In this document: positions 1 through 9,140 of the stretch, in pieces
How positions within the stretch are numbered: the stretch's first letter is position 1
Layout: each line of letters begins with the position of its first letter
NCBI GenBank assembly: GCA_016707175.1
Contig: JADJIB010000002.1
Span: 686,001 to 750,000, forward strand
Reading direction: 5' to 3'
DNA from: Candidatus Phosphoribacter hodrii
Lineage (GTDB): Bacteria; Actinomycetota; Actinomycetes; Actinomycetales; Dermatophilaceae
Length of the DNA: 64,000 nucleotides
The notes under the pieces: model-generated
Databases searched by the model: none
What the model was told of the DNA's origin: nothing
The model's input: only the letters and a program-made list of their open reading frames with translations
Program-made: the position numbers and the translations under genes

Positions 1-285
1 CGGCATACCGGCGGTGTGTTCCGGCCCGAGCCGGACGTCGACGCCGAGGACGGCGAGGATCTGGGCGCGCTCGTCGACCGTTCGGGATGCTCCCGGCGCA
101 CTGGCATCGACGACGGTGACGACGGCCCCGCGCTCCCAGAGCGCGTCGGCGGCGGCGAAGCCGCTGATCCCCAGGCCTGCGACGAGCACCCGCAGACCCG
201 ACCAGTCGGCGTCGCGGTGGGTGAGGCCCGGGCGCGGCTCATAACCGTCGTCGATCGGATCAGCGAAGTCCTGCAGCTCGCTCAT
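1..285 (-). CDS. murD: UDP-N-acetylmuramoylalanine--D-glutamate ligase, N-terminal part (runs off left edge)
   Basis: The first 95 codons of MurD, the cytoplasmic ligase that adds D-glutamate to UDP-MurNAc-L-Ala in peptidoglycan precursor synthesis. The visible part holds the N-terminal nucleotide-binding fold, with LRVLVAGLGISGFAAADAL at about residues 32-50. The ATP-binding P-loop and the C-terminal domain lie outside the window. The ATG overlaps the mraY stop as ATGA, so translation is probably coupled, as is usual in dcw clusters. The call rests on this fold and on the position directly after mraY. A copy of the GGCATACC motif sits at the left edge. Confidence 0.88.
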   Translation of the reverse strand, partial: MSELQDFADPIDDGYEPRPGLTHRDADWSGLRVLVAGLGISGFAAADALWERGAVVTVVDASAPGASRTVDERAQILAVLGVDVRLGPEHTAGMP

Positions 286-1364
286 GTCGAGCCCACCACC
301 CATTCGGCGTAGAAGATGCCCAGGCCGAGTGCGGCGAACAACCCGGCGATGATCCAGAAGCGGATGACCACCGTGATCTGCTCCCACCCGAGCATCTCGA
401 AGTGGTGGTGGAGGGGCGCCATCCGGAAGAAGCGTTTTCGGGTCGCTTTGAAGACGCTCACCTGGATGAGCACCGACAGCGTCTCCAGGACGAACAGTCC
501 GGCAAGGATGACCGAGAGGAACTCGGTGCGGGTCGTGATGGCCAGGCCGGCGATGAGCCCGCCGAGGCCGAGCGACCCGGTGTCACCCATGAAGATCTTG
601 GCGGGCGAGGCGTTCCACCAGAGGAACCCGAAACACGCGCCCATCGCCGCTGCCGAGACAATCGCCAGGTCGAGGCTGTCGCGCACCTCGTAGCACTTGA
701 GGCCGGGGTTGGTCTGACAGTTCTGGTTGCTCGTCCAGATCCCGATGAGCAGGTAGGCGCCGAAGATCATCGTCGAGGCACCGGTCGCCAGCCCGTCCAG
801 GCCGTCGGTGAGGTTCGCGCCGTTGGACATCGCGGTGATGATGAAGTTGGCCCAGAGGACGAAGAGCACCAGCCCGATCGCCGGACCAGCGAACGCGAGG
901 TCGAAGCGCGTGTCGCGGACGAACGAAATCGCCGTCGACGCTGGGGTGCGATAGCCGGCGTTCTCGAACTGCAGGGCGAGCACCGCGAAGGTCACCCCGA
1001 CCAGACCCTGGCCGAACAGCTTCTGCTTGGTGCGCAGCCCCAGGCTGCGTTGCCGGGAGATCTTGATGTAGTCGTCGAGGAAGCCGACCAGCGCGAGCCC
1101 GGTCATGAGGAACAGAACGAGCAGCCCGCTGACGGACGGCCAGGTGCCCAGCACGAGGTGGGCGAGGAAGTAGGCGGCGAGGGTGGCTCCGACAATGACG
1201 GTGCCGCCCATCGTCGGGGTGCCGCGCTTGGTGCGGTGCGAAGTGGGCCCGTCATCGCGGATGAACTGGCCGTACTGCCGCTTCACCAACCACTTGATGA
1301 ACCACGGCGTGCCCAGCAGAGCGAGCACGAGCGAGGTGGCAGCCGCCACCAGAACGCCCTTCAC
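282..1364 (-). CDS. mraY: Phospho-N-acetylmuramoyl-pentapeptide transferase
   Basis: MraY, 360 residues, is the integral membrane enzyme that moves phospho-MurNAc-pentapeptide from UDP to undecaprenyl phosphate, giving lipid I. Family signatures are visible: DDGPTSHRTKRGTPTMGG near residue 37, NLTDGLDGLA with the catalytic aspartate region near 185, GDTGSLGLGG near 260, and the HHH motif in APLHHHFEMLGW near 318. About ten hydrophobic segments fit the known topology. The start is GTG and overlaps the murF stop by four bases; the stop overlaps the murD start. Length and motifs are normal for the family. Confidence 0.97.
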   Translation of the reverse strand: MKGVLVAAATSLVLALLGTPWFIKWLVKRQYGQFIRDDGPTSHRTKRGTPTMGGTVIVGATLAAYFLAHLVLGTWPSVSGLLVLFLMTGLALVGFLDDYIKISRQRSLGLRTKQKLFGQGLVGVTFAVLALQFENAGYRTPASTAISFVRDTRFDLAFAGPAIGLVLFVLWANFIITAMSNGANLTDGLDGLATGASTMIFGAYLLIGIWTSNQNCQTNPGLKCYEVRDSLDLAIVSAAAMGACFGFLWWNASPAKIFMGDTGSLGLGGLIAGLAITTRTEFLSVILAGLFVLETLSVLIQVSVFKATRKRFFRMAPLHHHFEMLGWEQITVVIRFWIIAGLFAALGLGIFYAEWVVGST

Positions 1365-2812
1365 GACCTGACCTCGTTCCCGTGGACCGTCTCGGCGACG
1401 CGGTCACCGAGCCACCGTAGTCCCGCGTCGCGACTGGACTTGAACAACACGACGTCACCTCGGCGGAGATTCTCGGTCAGCAGGGCGTATGCCGCGTCGG
1501 TGTCGGGCACGCGCGCGAGGTGCGCGGGCGGCATACCCGCTGCCACGGCACCATCACCAATGAGGCCGGCGCCCGCGCCCACGACGACCAGCCGGTCGAC
1601 GTCCTGGGCCACAGCGACCGCACCGACCTGCTGATGTTCGGTGTGGGAGTCCGGGCCGAGCTCGAACATCTCCCCCAGCACCGCCCACGTCCGCCGCCCG
1701 GGTCCGGCGTCGGCCGGGCCCTTCATGGCCCGCAGCGCACGCAGCGCGGCCCTCATCGAGTCGGGGTTGGCGTTGTAGGCGTCGTTGACGATGGTGACGC
1801 CGTCGGCCCGCTCGGTGACCTCCATGCGCCAGCGGCTCACCGGACCGGCCACCGCGAGGGCGGCGACGATGTCGTCGAGCGGCAGGCCGCATTCGAGGGC
1901 GGCGGCGATGACGCTCAGGGCGTTGCCGACGTGGTGACGCCCGTGCAGACGCAACCGCACCTGAGCCGTCCCGGCCGGGCTGAGCACCCCAAAGCTCGGT
2001 CGGCCGGACTCGTCGAGTTCGACCTCTTCGGCGCGGATGTTGGCGGCGGCGCTCTCACCGACAAGAACGACCCGGGCTGTGGTGGCCGTGGCCATGGCGG
2101 CAACCGCAGGGTCGTCGGCGTTGAGGATGGCGACACCGCTGGCCGGCAGGGCCGCGACGAGCTCGGCCTTGGCGCGGGCGATGTTGTCCCGGCCACCGAA
2201 CTCGCCGACGTGCGCCTGCCCCACGTTGAGGACGATCCCGATGCGCGGTGGCGCGATCCGGGTGAGGTAGGCGATGTGGCCGATCCCCCGGGACCCCATC
2301 TCGGCGACGAGGAAGCGGGTGGTCGGGGTGATTCGGCAGACCGTCAGCGGGACGCCGATCTCGCCGTTGTAGGAGCCTTCGGGGGCCACGGTCTCGGCGC
2401 CGGTGCGCAGGACCTGGGCGAGCAGGTCCTTGGTCGAGGTCTTCCCGGACGACCCCGTGATCCCGACGATGGTGAGGTCGGGGGCAGCGTCGACGACGGC
2501 CCGTGCGATGGCGCCGAAGGCCGTCTGTACGTCGTCGGTGAGCAGGTGGGCGACCCCGCCGACCGGGCGCGAGGTCAGCGCGGCGACCGCACCGGCTTCC
2601 TGGGCGGCGCCGATGAAGGCGTGCCCGTCGGCCTGCTCGCCGACGCGGGCGACATAGAGGCTGCCAGGCCGACATTCACGAGAGTCGGTGACGACGGGGC
2701 CGTCAACGAGCACCCGCCCCTCGGGCGCGTCGGGGCCCGCAGGGCGGCCGTGCGCGTCCATCAGGACGGCACCGGCGGCCCGCGCGAGGTGGTCCAGGCG
2801 CAGCGGGATCAT
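1361..2812 (-). CDS. murF: UDP-N-acetylmuramoyl-tripeptide--D-alanyl-D-alanine ligase
   Basis: MurF, 483 residues, is the cytoplasmic Mur ligase that adds D-Ala-D-Ala to UDP-MurNAc-tripeptide. The P-loop GITGSSGKTSTKDLL lies at about residues 117-131, and the Mur ligase motif NDAYNANPDS sits near residue 345. The order of N-terminal substrate domain, central ATPase and C-terminal domain is normal. It sits between murE (13-base gap) and mraY (four-base overlap), so it is part of one transcript. A copy of the GGCATAC motif lies in the coding sequence near 1530. Confidence 0.96.
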   Translation of the reverse strand: MIPLRLDHLARAAGAVLMDAHGRPAGPDAPEGRVLVDGPVVTDSRECRPGSLYVARVGEQADGHAFIGAAQEAGAVAALTSRPVGGVAHLLTDDVQTAFGAIARAVVDAAPDLTIVGITGSSGKTSTKDLLAQVLRTGAETVAPEGSYNGEIGVPLTVCRITPTTRFLVAEMGSRGIGHIAYLTRIAPPRIGIVLNVGQAHVGEFGGRDNIARAKAELVAALPASGVAILNADDPAVAAMATATTARVVLVGESAAANIRAEEVELDESGRPSFGVLSPAGTAQVRLRLHGRHHVGNALSVIAAALECGLPLDDIVAALAVAGPVSRWRMEVTERADGVTIVNDAYNANPDSMRAALRALRAMKGPADAGPGRRTWAVLGEMFELGPDSHTEHQQVGAVAVAQDVDRLVVVGAGAGLIGDGAVAAGMPPAHLARVPDTDAAYALLTENLRRGDVVLFKSSRDAGLRWLGDRVAETVHGNEVRS

Positions 2813-2825
2813 CGATTGCCTTCCG

Positions 2826-4424
2826 TCATAGCTCGCCCTCGGTCTTCACGTGCCCACTGTCATTGCCCTCTGGGCGGTAGGGCGCTCCGCGCAGGGCGGC
2901 GGCAAGCGCGTCACGGTCATCAAAGGGATGCACGGTGCCGCCGATGTCCTGTCCGGTCTCATGGCCCTTGCCGAGGACGACCACGGTGTTGTCGACGGGG
3001 CGACCCTGCTCGCGGGCGAGCCTCACGGCGCGCTCGATGTGGGCGGCCCGGCCGGCGTCGGAGCTGAACAGGCTTCGGGCACTGGTGGTGCCATCAGGGT
3101 CGGCGGGAAGGACCGAGCGGGCCCCCGCGAGGACCTGGTCGCGGATGACGGCGGGATCCTCCGAGCGGGGGTTGTCGTCGGTGACGATGAGGTCGTCGGC
3201 CCACCGCGCTCCGGCAGCCCCCATGGCCGCCCGCTTGCCGGTGTCTCGGTCACCGCCGGCGCCGAGCACCACAACGAGCCGGCCCGCCGTGCTGGGGCGA
3301 AGGGCGGCCAGGGCCGCGTCGACGGCCTCGGGGGTGTGGGCATAGTCGACGACGCACCGCGGGTCGTCGGGCCCACCCGGAACCCGTTCCATCCGGCCCG
3401 GGACGACGGGCTCAAGCGCCATCGCGCGCTCGACCTCGGACGCGGCATACCCCAGTTGCAGCAGGGTGACAGCGGCCATGGCGGTGTTGACGAGGTTGAA
3501 CGTCCCGGGGAGGTGACAGTGCAGGAGCAACTGCTGCTCACCGGGGCCGACGAGGGTTACCTCCGGCCCCTCCCCCGCCGTGAGCGTCCAGTCGGCCGGT
3601 CGACGCGAGGAGACGGTGACCAGGGGTATGCCGCGTCGTTGCGCGAGCGCCACGCCCCACTCGTCGTCGATGCAGACGACCCCGCGCTGCGCGCGCTCCG
3701 GGGAGAACAACGCCGCCTTGGCTGCGAAGTAGTCGGCCATCCCCGCGTGGTAGTCGAGGTGGTCCTGGGACAGGTTGGTGAAGAGTGCGACGTCATAGAC
3801 GACCCCGTCGACCCGGTGCTGGGCCAACGCATGGCTGGACACCTCCATGACGACCGAGTCGGTCCCCGCCTCACGCATGACGGCGAGGATCGCGTGCAGG
3901 TCGGGTGCCTCAGGAGTGGTGCGACGAGAGGTCAACCGTTCGTCACCGACCCGGGTCTCGACCGTGCCGATGAGTCCAGTCCGGGCTCCGAGACCCCGCA
4001 ACGCCGACTCGATGAGATACGCGGTGGTCGTTTTGCCGTTCGTGCCGGTGACGCCGATCAGCCGCATCGCGTCCGCGGGATGGCCATAGACCAGTGCGGC
4101 TAGGTCGCCGAGGACCGCGCGCGGCGCCTCGACGAGCAGGATCGGGACGCCAAGGCCAATGGCTGCCAGCGGCGCCCCCTCCGGGTCGGTAAGAACGGCG
4201 ACGGCGCCCGCCGCAACCGCGCCCGCCACGAAGGTGGCGCCATGCGCGTGGGCGCCCGGAAGGGCGGCATACAGGTCGCCGGGTCGGACGGTGCGCGAGT
4301 CGAGACTCACCCCGGTGACGAGGACCCCCTGCGCGCTCCCCCCGCCGACGACCGTGGCGCCCGCACGGTCGGCGAGCGTCTCAAGGGCGACCGGCGGAAG
4401 CGATCGGGGCCGGTGGGAATGCAC
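2826..4424 (-). CDS. murE: UDP-N-acetylmuramoyl-L-alanyl-D-glutamate--diaminopimelate ligase
   Basis: MurE, 532 residues, adds the third stem-peptide residue to UDP-MurNAc-L-Ala-D-Glu. The ATP loop GVTGTNGKTTTAYLIESAL is at about residues 127-145, the substrate motif RRTTPEAPDL follows, and DYAHTPEAVDAAL is near residue 350. The amino-acid selectivity motif reads DNPR, the form found in enzymes that add meso-diaminopimelate rather than lysine, so the organism probably has a DAP-type wall (inference). The start is GTG, ten bases after the ftsI stop, with no obvious Shine-Dalgarno, suggesting translation coupled to ftsI. Two motif copies (near 3447 and 3625) lie within it. Confidence 0.96.
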   Translation of the reverse strand: MHSHRPRSLPPVALETLADRAGATVVGGGSAQGVLVTGVSLDSRTVRPGDLYAALPGAHAHGATFVAGAVAAGAVAVLTDPEGAPLAAIGLGVPILLVEAPRAVLGDLAALVYGHPADAMRLIGVTGTNGKTTTAYLIESALRGLGARTGLIGTVETRVGDERLTSRRTTPEAPDLHAILAVMREAGTDSVVMEVSSHALAQHRVDGVVYDVALFTNLSQDHLDYHAGMADYFAAKAALFSPERAQRGVVCIDDEWGVALAQRRGIPLVTVSSRRPADWTLTAGEGPEVTLVGPGEQQLLLHCHLPGTFNLVNTAMAAVTLLQLGYAASEVERAMALEPVVPGRMERVPGGPDDPRCVVDYAHTPEAVDAALAALRPSTAGRLVVVLGAGGDRDTGKRAAMGAAGARWADDLIVTDDNPRSEDPAVIRDQVLAGARSVLPADPDGTTSARSLFSSDAGRAAHIERAVRLAREQGRPVDNTVVVLGKGHETGQDIGGTVHPFDDRDALAAALRGAPYRPEGNDSGHVKTEGEL

Positions 4425-4434
4425 GGCGATCAGG

Positions 4435-6480
4435 CTAGCCGGTGGACTTGCGGTCGCTGATCACGCCGGGTGCGCCAGGCACGAGGGGCTCAGCGGGGAC
4501 GAGGGGGACCTCGGCGCTGGCCGCACCCGTCGGAGGCACCTGGTAGGCCTGCAGCACGTAGGTCATGACGTCCTTGAACGCGGGCCCGCACTGGCTGCCA
4601 CCGCTGGGAACGCCGGCGGTGGGGTTCTGGAGGGTGACCGCGACGACGAACTGCGGGTCCTCGGCCGGTGCGTAGCCGATGAAGGAGGTGGTGTAGCCGC
4701 TGTAGCCGGCGCCGCTGTCGGCGACCCGGTTGGCCGTTCCCGTCTTGCCGGCGATCCGGTAACCCGGGATGGCCACGTGCCGGGCGGTGCCGCCCGGTCC
4801 GACGACCTCCTCGAGCATTTGGCTCACCTCGGTGGACGTCTGTTGGGACACCGCGCGCACCCCTTGCGGGGCCGTGCTCGCCGCGAAGGTTCCGTCCTCG
4901 GCGACCGTGCCTTCGATGAGGCTCGGCGGCACACGGACGCCGCCGTTGGCGATGGTCTGAAACACGCCGGCTGCCTGGACAGCGGTGACGGACATGCCCT
5001 GGCCGAACATCGTCGTGTAGCGCTCCGACCCGGTCTGGATCGCGGCGGGACGCAACAGGCCGGCCGACTCGGCGGGGTAGCCGATCCCGCTCTTGGTCCC
5101 CAGCCCGAACGAGCGCTGGTAGGCCTCGAGGGTGGCGGCCGGCATACTCTCCGTCGCCAGAATCGTGCCGATGTTGCTCGACTTCGCGAGCACCCCGGCC
5201 ACGGTGAGGTTCAGGGTCGGGTGATCGTGGGCGTCCTTGAAGGTCGTGTCCGCACGCCGCAGCCGGTTGGGGACGATGACCCCCGTCATCGGCTCGACGA
5301 CGTTCTCTTCCAATGCGGCCGCGATGGTGATGACCTTCGCCGTCGACCCCGGCTCATAGACCTCCTGGAAGGCCTTGTTGCCTAGCGCGGATGCCTTGGT
5401 GTGGGCCAGGTCGGTCGGATCGAAACTCGGGTAGGGCGCAACGGCCCGCAACTTGCCGGTCTTGGCCTCCATCACGACGATGGTGCCCGACTTGGCACCC
5501 ATCGCGTGCACGAGGTTGCCGATGGTGTTCTGGGCGAACCATTGGATGTCGGCGTCGATGGTGAGTCGCACATCCTGGCCGTCGACGGCAGGCTGCGAGA
5601 GCCGTTGGGCCCATGGAATGACCTTGCCGTCGCGCGCCTGCTCGTAGATCTCCTTGCCCGGCGTGCCGGCAAGCTGGGCCTGCATCATCTGCTCGACGCC
5701 ACCGGCCACGCTGCCGTCATCGCCGAGGAAGCCGACGATGGGCGCGCCCGTCATCCCCGAGGGGTACTCCCGCTCGAAGGTCACCTCGCTGAGGATCCCG
5801 GGGATCCCCATGGCGCTGATCTCCCGCCACACCAGTGGTGACACGCCCTTGGCGATCACCTGGTAGCCGCTGGTGCCCATGAGCTTCTTGACGAGTTCGT
5901 CGGCCGTCATCCCCAACAGGGGTGCCAGGCGCTCGGCCGCGCCGACGACGCCCACCTTGACCCGCTTCCCCTCGATGACCCGCTCGTAGGTGGCGACGGC
6001 GTTCTGGTTGACGGTGATCGTGCGCCGCTCGACGCTCGCGGCCAGGACGGTCCCCTTGGTGTCGACGATACGACCGCGCAGCGCAGGGACGACCACCGAG
6101 TTGAGCCGCTTGTTGAGGGCGGCCAGTTGCACGCCGGAGGCGTCGAACGCCTGCACCCGCACGAGTTGGGCGCCGAAGATCGACAGGACGAAGAGGACAG
6201 CGACCCACATGGTGCGCACGCGCCACGTCGTGTGCCCGACGCTCAGGTGCCGACGGATCCGCCGCGGACGCGCGGATCGCGGCGGACGTGGGGGCGCGGC
6301 AGGCCGCCGCGTCGGTGCCGCGGCGCGCGGGGCGCGCGGTCGGGCTGTGGGGTCGGGCACGCGGCGCGCGCTGGGGTCGGGCACGCGGTGTGGGCTGGGG
6401 TCGGGCGCGCGGCGCGCGCTGGGGTCGGGCACGCGGCGTCCATTGGTGGGGGGTTGACCCTGACGGGGCGGCAACGTCAT
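4435..6480 (-). CDS. ftsI: Septal peptidoglycan transpeptidase FtsI (class B penicillin-binding protein)
   Basis: A 681-residue class B PBP that cross-links septal peptidoglycan. It has a cytoplasmic Pro/Arg-rich tail of about 85 residues, one membrane anchor near residues 90-110 (WVAVLFVLSIFGAQLV), a PBP dimerisation region, and a transpeptidase domain. The active-site motifs are STAK near residue 378, SSN near 437 and KTGT near 577. The N-terminal tail contains nearly four copies of an eight-residue repeat of the PDPSARRV type, encoded by a 24-base tandem repeat. The gene follows ftsL after four bases. No PASTA domain is seen. Confidence 0.95.
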   Translation of the reverse strand: MTLPPRQGQPPTNGRRVPDPSARRAPDPSPHRVPDPSARRVPDPTARPRAPRAAAPTRRPAAPPRPPRSARPRRIRRHLSVGHTTWRVRTMWVAVLFVLSIFGAQLVRVQAFDASGVQLAALNKRLNSVVVPALRGRIVDTKGTVLAASVERRTITVNQNAVATYERVIEGKRVKVGVVGAAERLAPLLGMTADELVKKLMGTSGYQVIAKGVSPLVWREISAMGIPGILSEVTFEREYPSGMTGAPIVGFLGDDGSVAGGVEQMMQAQLAGTPGKEIYEQARDGKVIPWAQRLSQPAVDGQDVRLTIDADIQWFAQNTIGNLVHAMGAKSGTIVVMEAKTGKLRAVAPYPSFDPTDLAHTKASALGNKAFQEVYEPGSTAKVITIAAALEENVVEPMTGVIVPNRLRRADTTFKDAHDHPTLNLTVAGVLAKSSNIGTILATESMPAATLEAYQRSFGLGTKSGIGYPAESAGLLRPAAIQTGSERYTTMFGQGMSVTAVQAAGVFQTIANGGVRVPPSLIEGTVAEDGTFAASTAPQGVRAVSQQTSTEVSQMLEEVVGPGGTARHVAIPGYRIAGKTGTANRVADSGAGYSGYTTSFIGYAPAEDPQFVVAVTLQNPTAGVPSGGSQCGPAFKDVMTYVLQAYQVPPTGAASAEVPLVPAEPLVPGAPGVISDRKSTG
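6349..6438 (-). repeat. 24-base tandem repeat encoding the FtsI N-terminal tail
   Basis: Nearly four head-to-tail copies of a 24-base unit beginning GGGGTCGGGCAC on the plus strand, at 6349, 6373, 6397 and 6421. The reading frame stays open and each unit encodes eight residues of the PDPSARRV type, so copy-number change would not shift the frame. The copies differ at a few positions. Confidence 0.8.
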
Positions 6481-6484
6481 GTCG

Positions 6485-7087
6485 TCACCCCGCCGGAACC
6501 GTGGCGGTCACGGGGGCGCCGTCGGGGACCTCGGGATCGGACGCCGCGGCATCGGCAGGAGCCGGGGTCGCGGTCGGAGCCGGGGTCGCGGCCGGCGCAG
6601 GGGTCGCGGCCGGATCCGGGGCGACGGGGGCGGGAGCGCTGGGTTGAGTCTTCGGTGCGTTGACGACGGTGAGCACCTTGGCTGCCGCCGGCTCGGCGAC
6701 CCCGAGGATGACCCCGTCCTCGAGCCGGATGAAGGCCATCGACGTCGCGGGGACCATACCCATGTCGAGGGCGCGCTTGGCCAGCGACCCGGGGTTGCGT
6801 TCGGCGTCGAGAGCGCGAGTGAGTTCGTGCTCCTGGTCGGTCAGGGTGCCAGAGGCGACCTGGAGATCGTGCAGCCGGAAGGACCCCTGGGCGAGCTGGG
6901 TGTTGAGCAGCAGCAGCGCGAGGAGGCCGACGGTGAGCAGGACCATGCAGATCGCCGCGAACTTCCCGGTGCCGGTCCGCTCGATGGCGGCAGGCACGAC
7001 CCGCAGGCGGGCGCCCGGACCGCTGGGTCGCCCCGCTGGCCGGCCGCTGGTGCTGGCGGCGTGTCGAAGCGCACTGGCCTGACTCAT
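6485..7087 (-). CDS. ftsL: FtsL-like cell division protein with Ala/Pro-rich tail
   Basis: A 200-residue bitopic membrane protein in the usual ftsL place between rsmH and ftsI. It has about 40 cytoplasmic residues, a membrane segment near 42-62 (FAAICMVLLTVGLLALLLLN), then a short amphipathic stretch (residues 65-105) of the kind that pairs with FtsB in the divisome. The C-terminal 60 residues are an Ala/Pro/Thr-rich low-complexity tail with repeated PAPAAT-type units, so the protein is longer than a minimal FtsL of about 110 residues. The start overlaps the rsmH stop by four bases. Identification rests on position and topology because the family is poorly conserved. Confidence 0.85.
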   Translation of the reverse strand: MSQASALRHAASTSGRPAGRPSGPGARLRVVPAAIERTGTGKFAAICMVLLTVGLLALLLLNTQLAQGSFRLHDLQVASGTLTDQEHELTRALDAERNPGSLAKRALDMGMVPATSMAFIRLEDGVILGVAEPAAAKVLTVVNAPKTQPSAPAPVAPDPAATPAPAATPAPTATPAPADAAASDPEVPDGAPVTATVPAG

Positions 7088-8073
7088 CGGTGTTCCCCCT
7101 GGGTGGTCGGACGGGTCCGTTCGGCGGCGCGGAGACGAGCCGAGGCTGCGCGCGGGTTGTCGTGGATCTCGGCGTCGGTGGGCACCTCGGCGCCGCGGGT
7201 GAGGAGCTTGAGGTATGCCGCGTCCTGCGGCCGCTCGACCGGCATACCGATCGGTGTGCGCGAGGTCGCGCCTTCGGCGAGGCAGCGCTTGGTGATCCGG
7301 TCTTCGAGCGAGTGGTAGGAGAGGACGGCGACTCGACCACCCACGCGCAGGCGATCGACAGCGGCCGGGAGGGCTCGGCGCCAGGCGTCCAACTCGCCGT
7401 TGACCTCGATGCGCAGCGCCTGGAAGGTCCGTTTGGCTGGGTGGCCGCCGCTGCGCTGCGACGCCCCCGGCACGACCCGGCGGAGCATGTCGACCAGGGG
7501 CCCGGACGTCGTGTAAGGCTCCTTGGCGCGGTCGGCGACGATCGCGCGGACGATCGAGCGGGCGTAGCGCTCCTCGCCGAAGTCGCGCAGAATCCGCTCG
7601 AGGTCGGCCGGCTCGTAGCCGTTGAGGACGTCGGCGGCGGTCATGCCGCGGGTCTGGTCCATCCGCATGTCCAGCGGCGCGTCGACGCGGTAGGCGAACC
7701 CACGGTCGGTCTCGTCCAGGTGCAATGAGCTGACCCCGAGGTCGAACAGCGCCGCGTCCACCGTCGGGATGCCCAACGCGTCGACGACCTGGGCGAACTC
7801 GTCGTAGACCGCGTGGACGAGGGTGATCCGGTCGGCGAAGGGGGCCAACCGTTGCCCGGCCAGAGCCAACGCCTGCGGGTCGCGGTCGATGCCGATGAGT
7901 CGCGCGTGGGGGAAGGCCTGCAGGACGCCCTCGGCGTGCCCACCCATCCCGAGGGTCCCGTCGACATAGACGGCGCCCTCTGCGGCCAGCGCGGGCGCGA
8001 GCAACTCCAGCACCCGGTCGCGCAGGACCGGGACATGCCGGTCCGATGTGGCGCGCTCTGGCGAGGTGGTCAA
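7084..8073 (-). CDS. rsmH: 16S rRNA (cytosine(1402)-N(4))-methyltransferase
   Basis: RsmH (MraW) methylates N4 of C1402 in 16S rRNA using S-adenosylmethionine. The core begins HVPVLRDRVLELL, and the SAM site YVDGTLGMGGHAEGVL is near residues 30-45. I place the start at a TTG (8073) preceded by GGAG at six bases, giving 329 residues, the normal length. The frame stays open further upstream to 8268, but that stretch is low-complexity Pro/Ser/Thr and is probably leader. The region between 8074 and 8326 is G/T-skewed and holds no other gene that I can see. An inverted pair of the GGTATGCC motif (7212 and 7243) lies inside the gene. Confidence 0.93.
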   Translation of the reverse strand: MTTSPERATSDRHVPVLRDRVLELLAPALAAEGAVYVDGTLGMGGHAEGVLQAFPHARLIGIDRDPQALALAGQRLAPFADRITLVHAVYDEFAQVVDALGIPTVDAALFDLGVSSLHLDETDRGFAYRVDAPLDMRMDQTRGMTAADVLNGYEPADLERILRDFGEERYARSIVRAIVADRAKEPYTTSGPLVDMLRRVVPGASQRSGGHPAKRTFQALRIEVNGELDAWRRALPAAVDRLRVGGRVAVLSYHSLEDRITKRCLAEGATSRTPIGMPVERPQDAAYLKLLTRGAEVPTDAEIHDNPRAASARLRAAERTRPTTQGEHR

Positions 8074-8326
8074 CGCGAACTCCGAGGTCTGGTGGCTCAG
8101 TGGGACGGGGTGGGGCTGGGAGGTGGTTCGACGTGGCGGGGACGGGTGAGGGACGGATGGGGTGGGGACAGGTGGGGTGGGTACGGATAGGTGGGTCGGG
8201 GCCGATATGGCCCTGCGCTCAGGTCCCCATCCGCTTCGGATGGTTCTCGAACCGCGTCGGCCCGCCACGGGGGAAGTCGTGTCGGGACGGAAGCGGCTGG
8301 AGACCTGGGCGCAGGTGGTCAGCCGG

Positions 8327-8791
8327 TCAGAACCTCCCGGGCATCACCTCTTCGCTCTGCGAGGCATAGCCCGGCTCCTTGTCGGCCAGGTAGCGGTTCC
8401 AGGCGTCCAACTGCCAGATCTCGACGCGGCTGATGTTGCCGATGACGGCCAGGTCCCGGCCGAGCGCGGCATACTCGCGCAGCATCGGCGGGATGGTGAT
8501 CCGGCCCTGTTTGTCGGGGACCTCCGGCGAGGCGCTGGAGGCGAGCACGCGCGTGTAGTCGCGGACCCCGGACACCGAGCTCGGTGCCGTCTGCATCTGC
8601 GCGGCGAACCGGTAGAACTCGGCCATCGGGTAGACGACGATGCAGCGCTCCTGGCCCTTGGCCATGACCAGTCCCTCGGCCAGCGGCTCGCGGAACTTCG
8701 CCGGCAGGATCAGCCGCCCCTTGTCGTCCAGCTTCGGGGTGTGCGTGCCGAGGAACGGGGTCGGCAGCGGGGCGATGGGGACGTCGACCAC
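8327..8791 (-). CDS. mraZ: Transcriptional regulator MraZ
   Basis: MraZ, 154 residues with the chosen GTG start, is the DNA-binding regulator at the head of dcw clusters. Two SpoVT-AbrB-like repeats are visible: FLGTHTPKLDDKGRLILPAK near residue 14, and VPDKQGRITIPPMLREYAAL near residue 88, each with the family DxxGR core. The start at 8791 is supported by a purine-rich GGGAGGGAAGGGG just upstream; the frame is open to 8839 without a better start. MraZ usually binds short G-rich direct repeats in its own promoter, and such repeats are present upstream here. Confidence 0.95.
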   Translation of the reverse strand: MVDVPIAPLPTPFLGTHTPKLDDKGRLILPAKFREPLAEGLVMAKGQERCIVVYPMAEFYRFAAQMQTAPSSVSGVRDYTRVLASSASPEVPDKQGRITIPPMLREYAALGRDLAVIGNISRVEIWQLDAWNRYLADKEPGYASQSEEVMPGRF

Positions 8792-8881
8792 GGCGCACCA
8801 CCCCTTCCCTCCCAGACCCCCTGAGGGGCCCACCCACACGACCCGGCGGGCGATGAGACTTCACCACCACGCTCCTTGGCG

Positions 8882-8907
8882 CCCCACGATACTCCACTTC
8901 CCTCCAC
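8882..8907 (-). promoter_or_regulatory. Three MraZ-box-like direct repeats upstream of mraZ
   Basis: Reading the minus strand towards mraZ, the hexamers GTGGAG, GTGGAG and GTGGGG start exactly ten bases apart (8907, 8897, 8887). Known MraZ operators in E. coli and Mycoplasma are short G-rich direct repeats with about one helical turn of spacing, so autoregulation of the dcw operon is a reasonable inference. Confidence 0.7.
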
Positions 8908-8966
8908 TTGACGCCCCAGATTTCCCGATTTTCTTGGCAGGGCCCATAACGCCGCAGGTCAGGAGG

Positions 8967-8982
8967 GTGGAGGGAAGTGGAG
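8967..8982 (+). promoter_or_regulatory. Second pair of MraZ-box-like repeats, facing moxR
   Basis: GTGGAG occurs at 8967 and again at 8977 on the plus strand, the same hexamer and ten-base period as the mraZ-proximal array but in the opposite orientation, pointing towards moxR. The pair is followed at once by a GGTATGCC motif. Confidence 0.55.
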
Positions 8983-9140
8983 GGTATGCCGCGCAGCCAC
9001 CCCGCGAGGAGCCGCTCGGGTGCGGTGCACGGCATACCCAGGAGGGCAGCGACCCGCACGGACCCGCGCCGGACCCCCTCGCAACCGGTCCGTTACTCAC
9101 CCGATGCCCGGGTTCGGCCGCATTTCAAAGCGAGCCGACC

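Noticed and set aside
8074..8268. N-terminal extension of RsmH in the same open frame
   Set aside because: The extension is low-complexity Pro/Ser/Thr; the TTG at 8073 has a ribosome site and gives the normal family length.
8074..8326. Small gene or RNA in the rsmH-mraZ gap
   Set aside because: The gap is G/T-rich and repetitive, with no ribosome site, hairpin or conserved frame that I could support.
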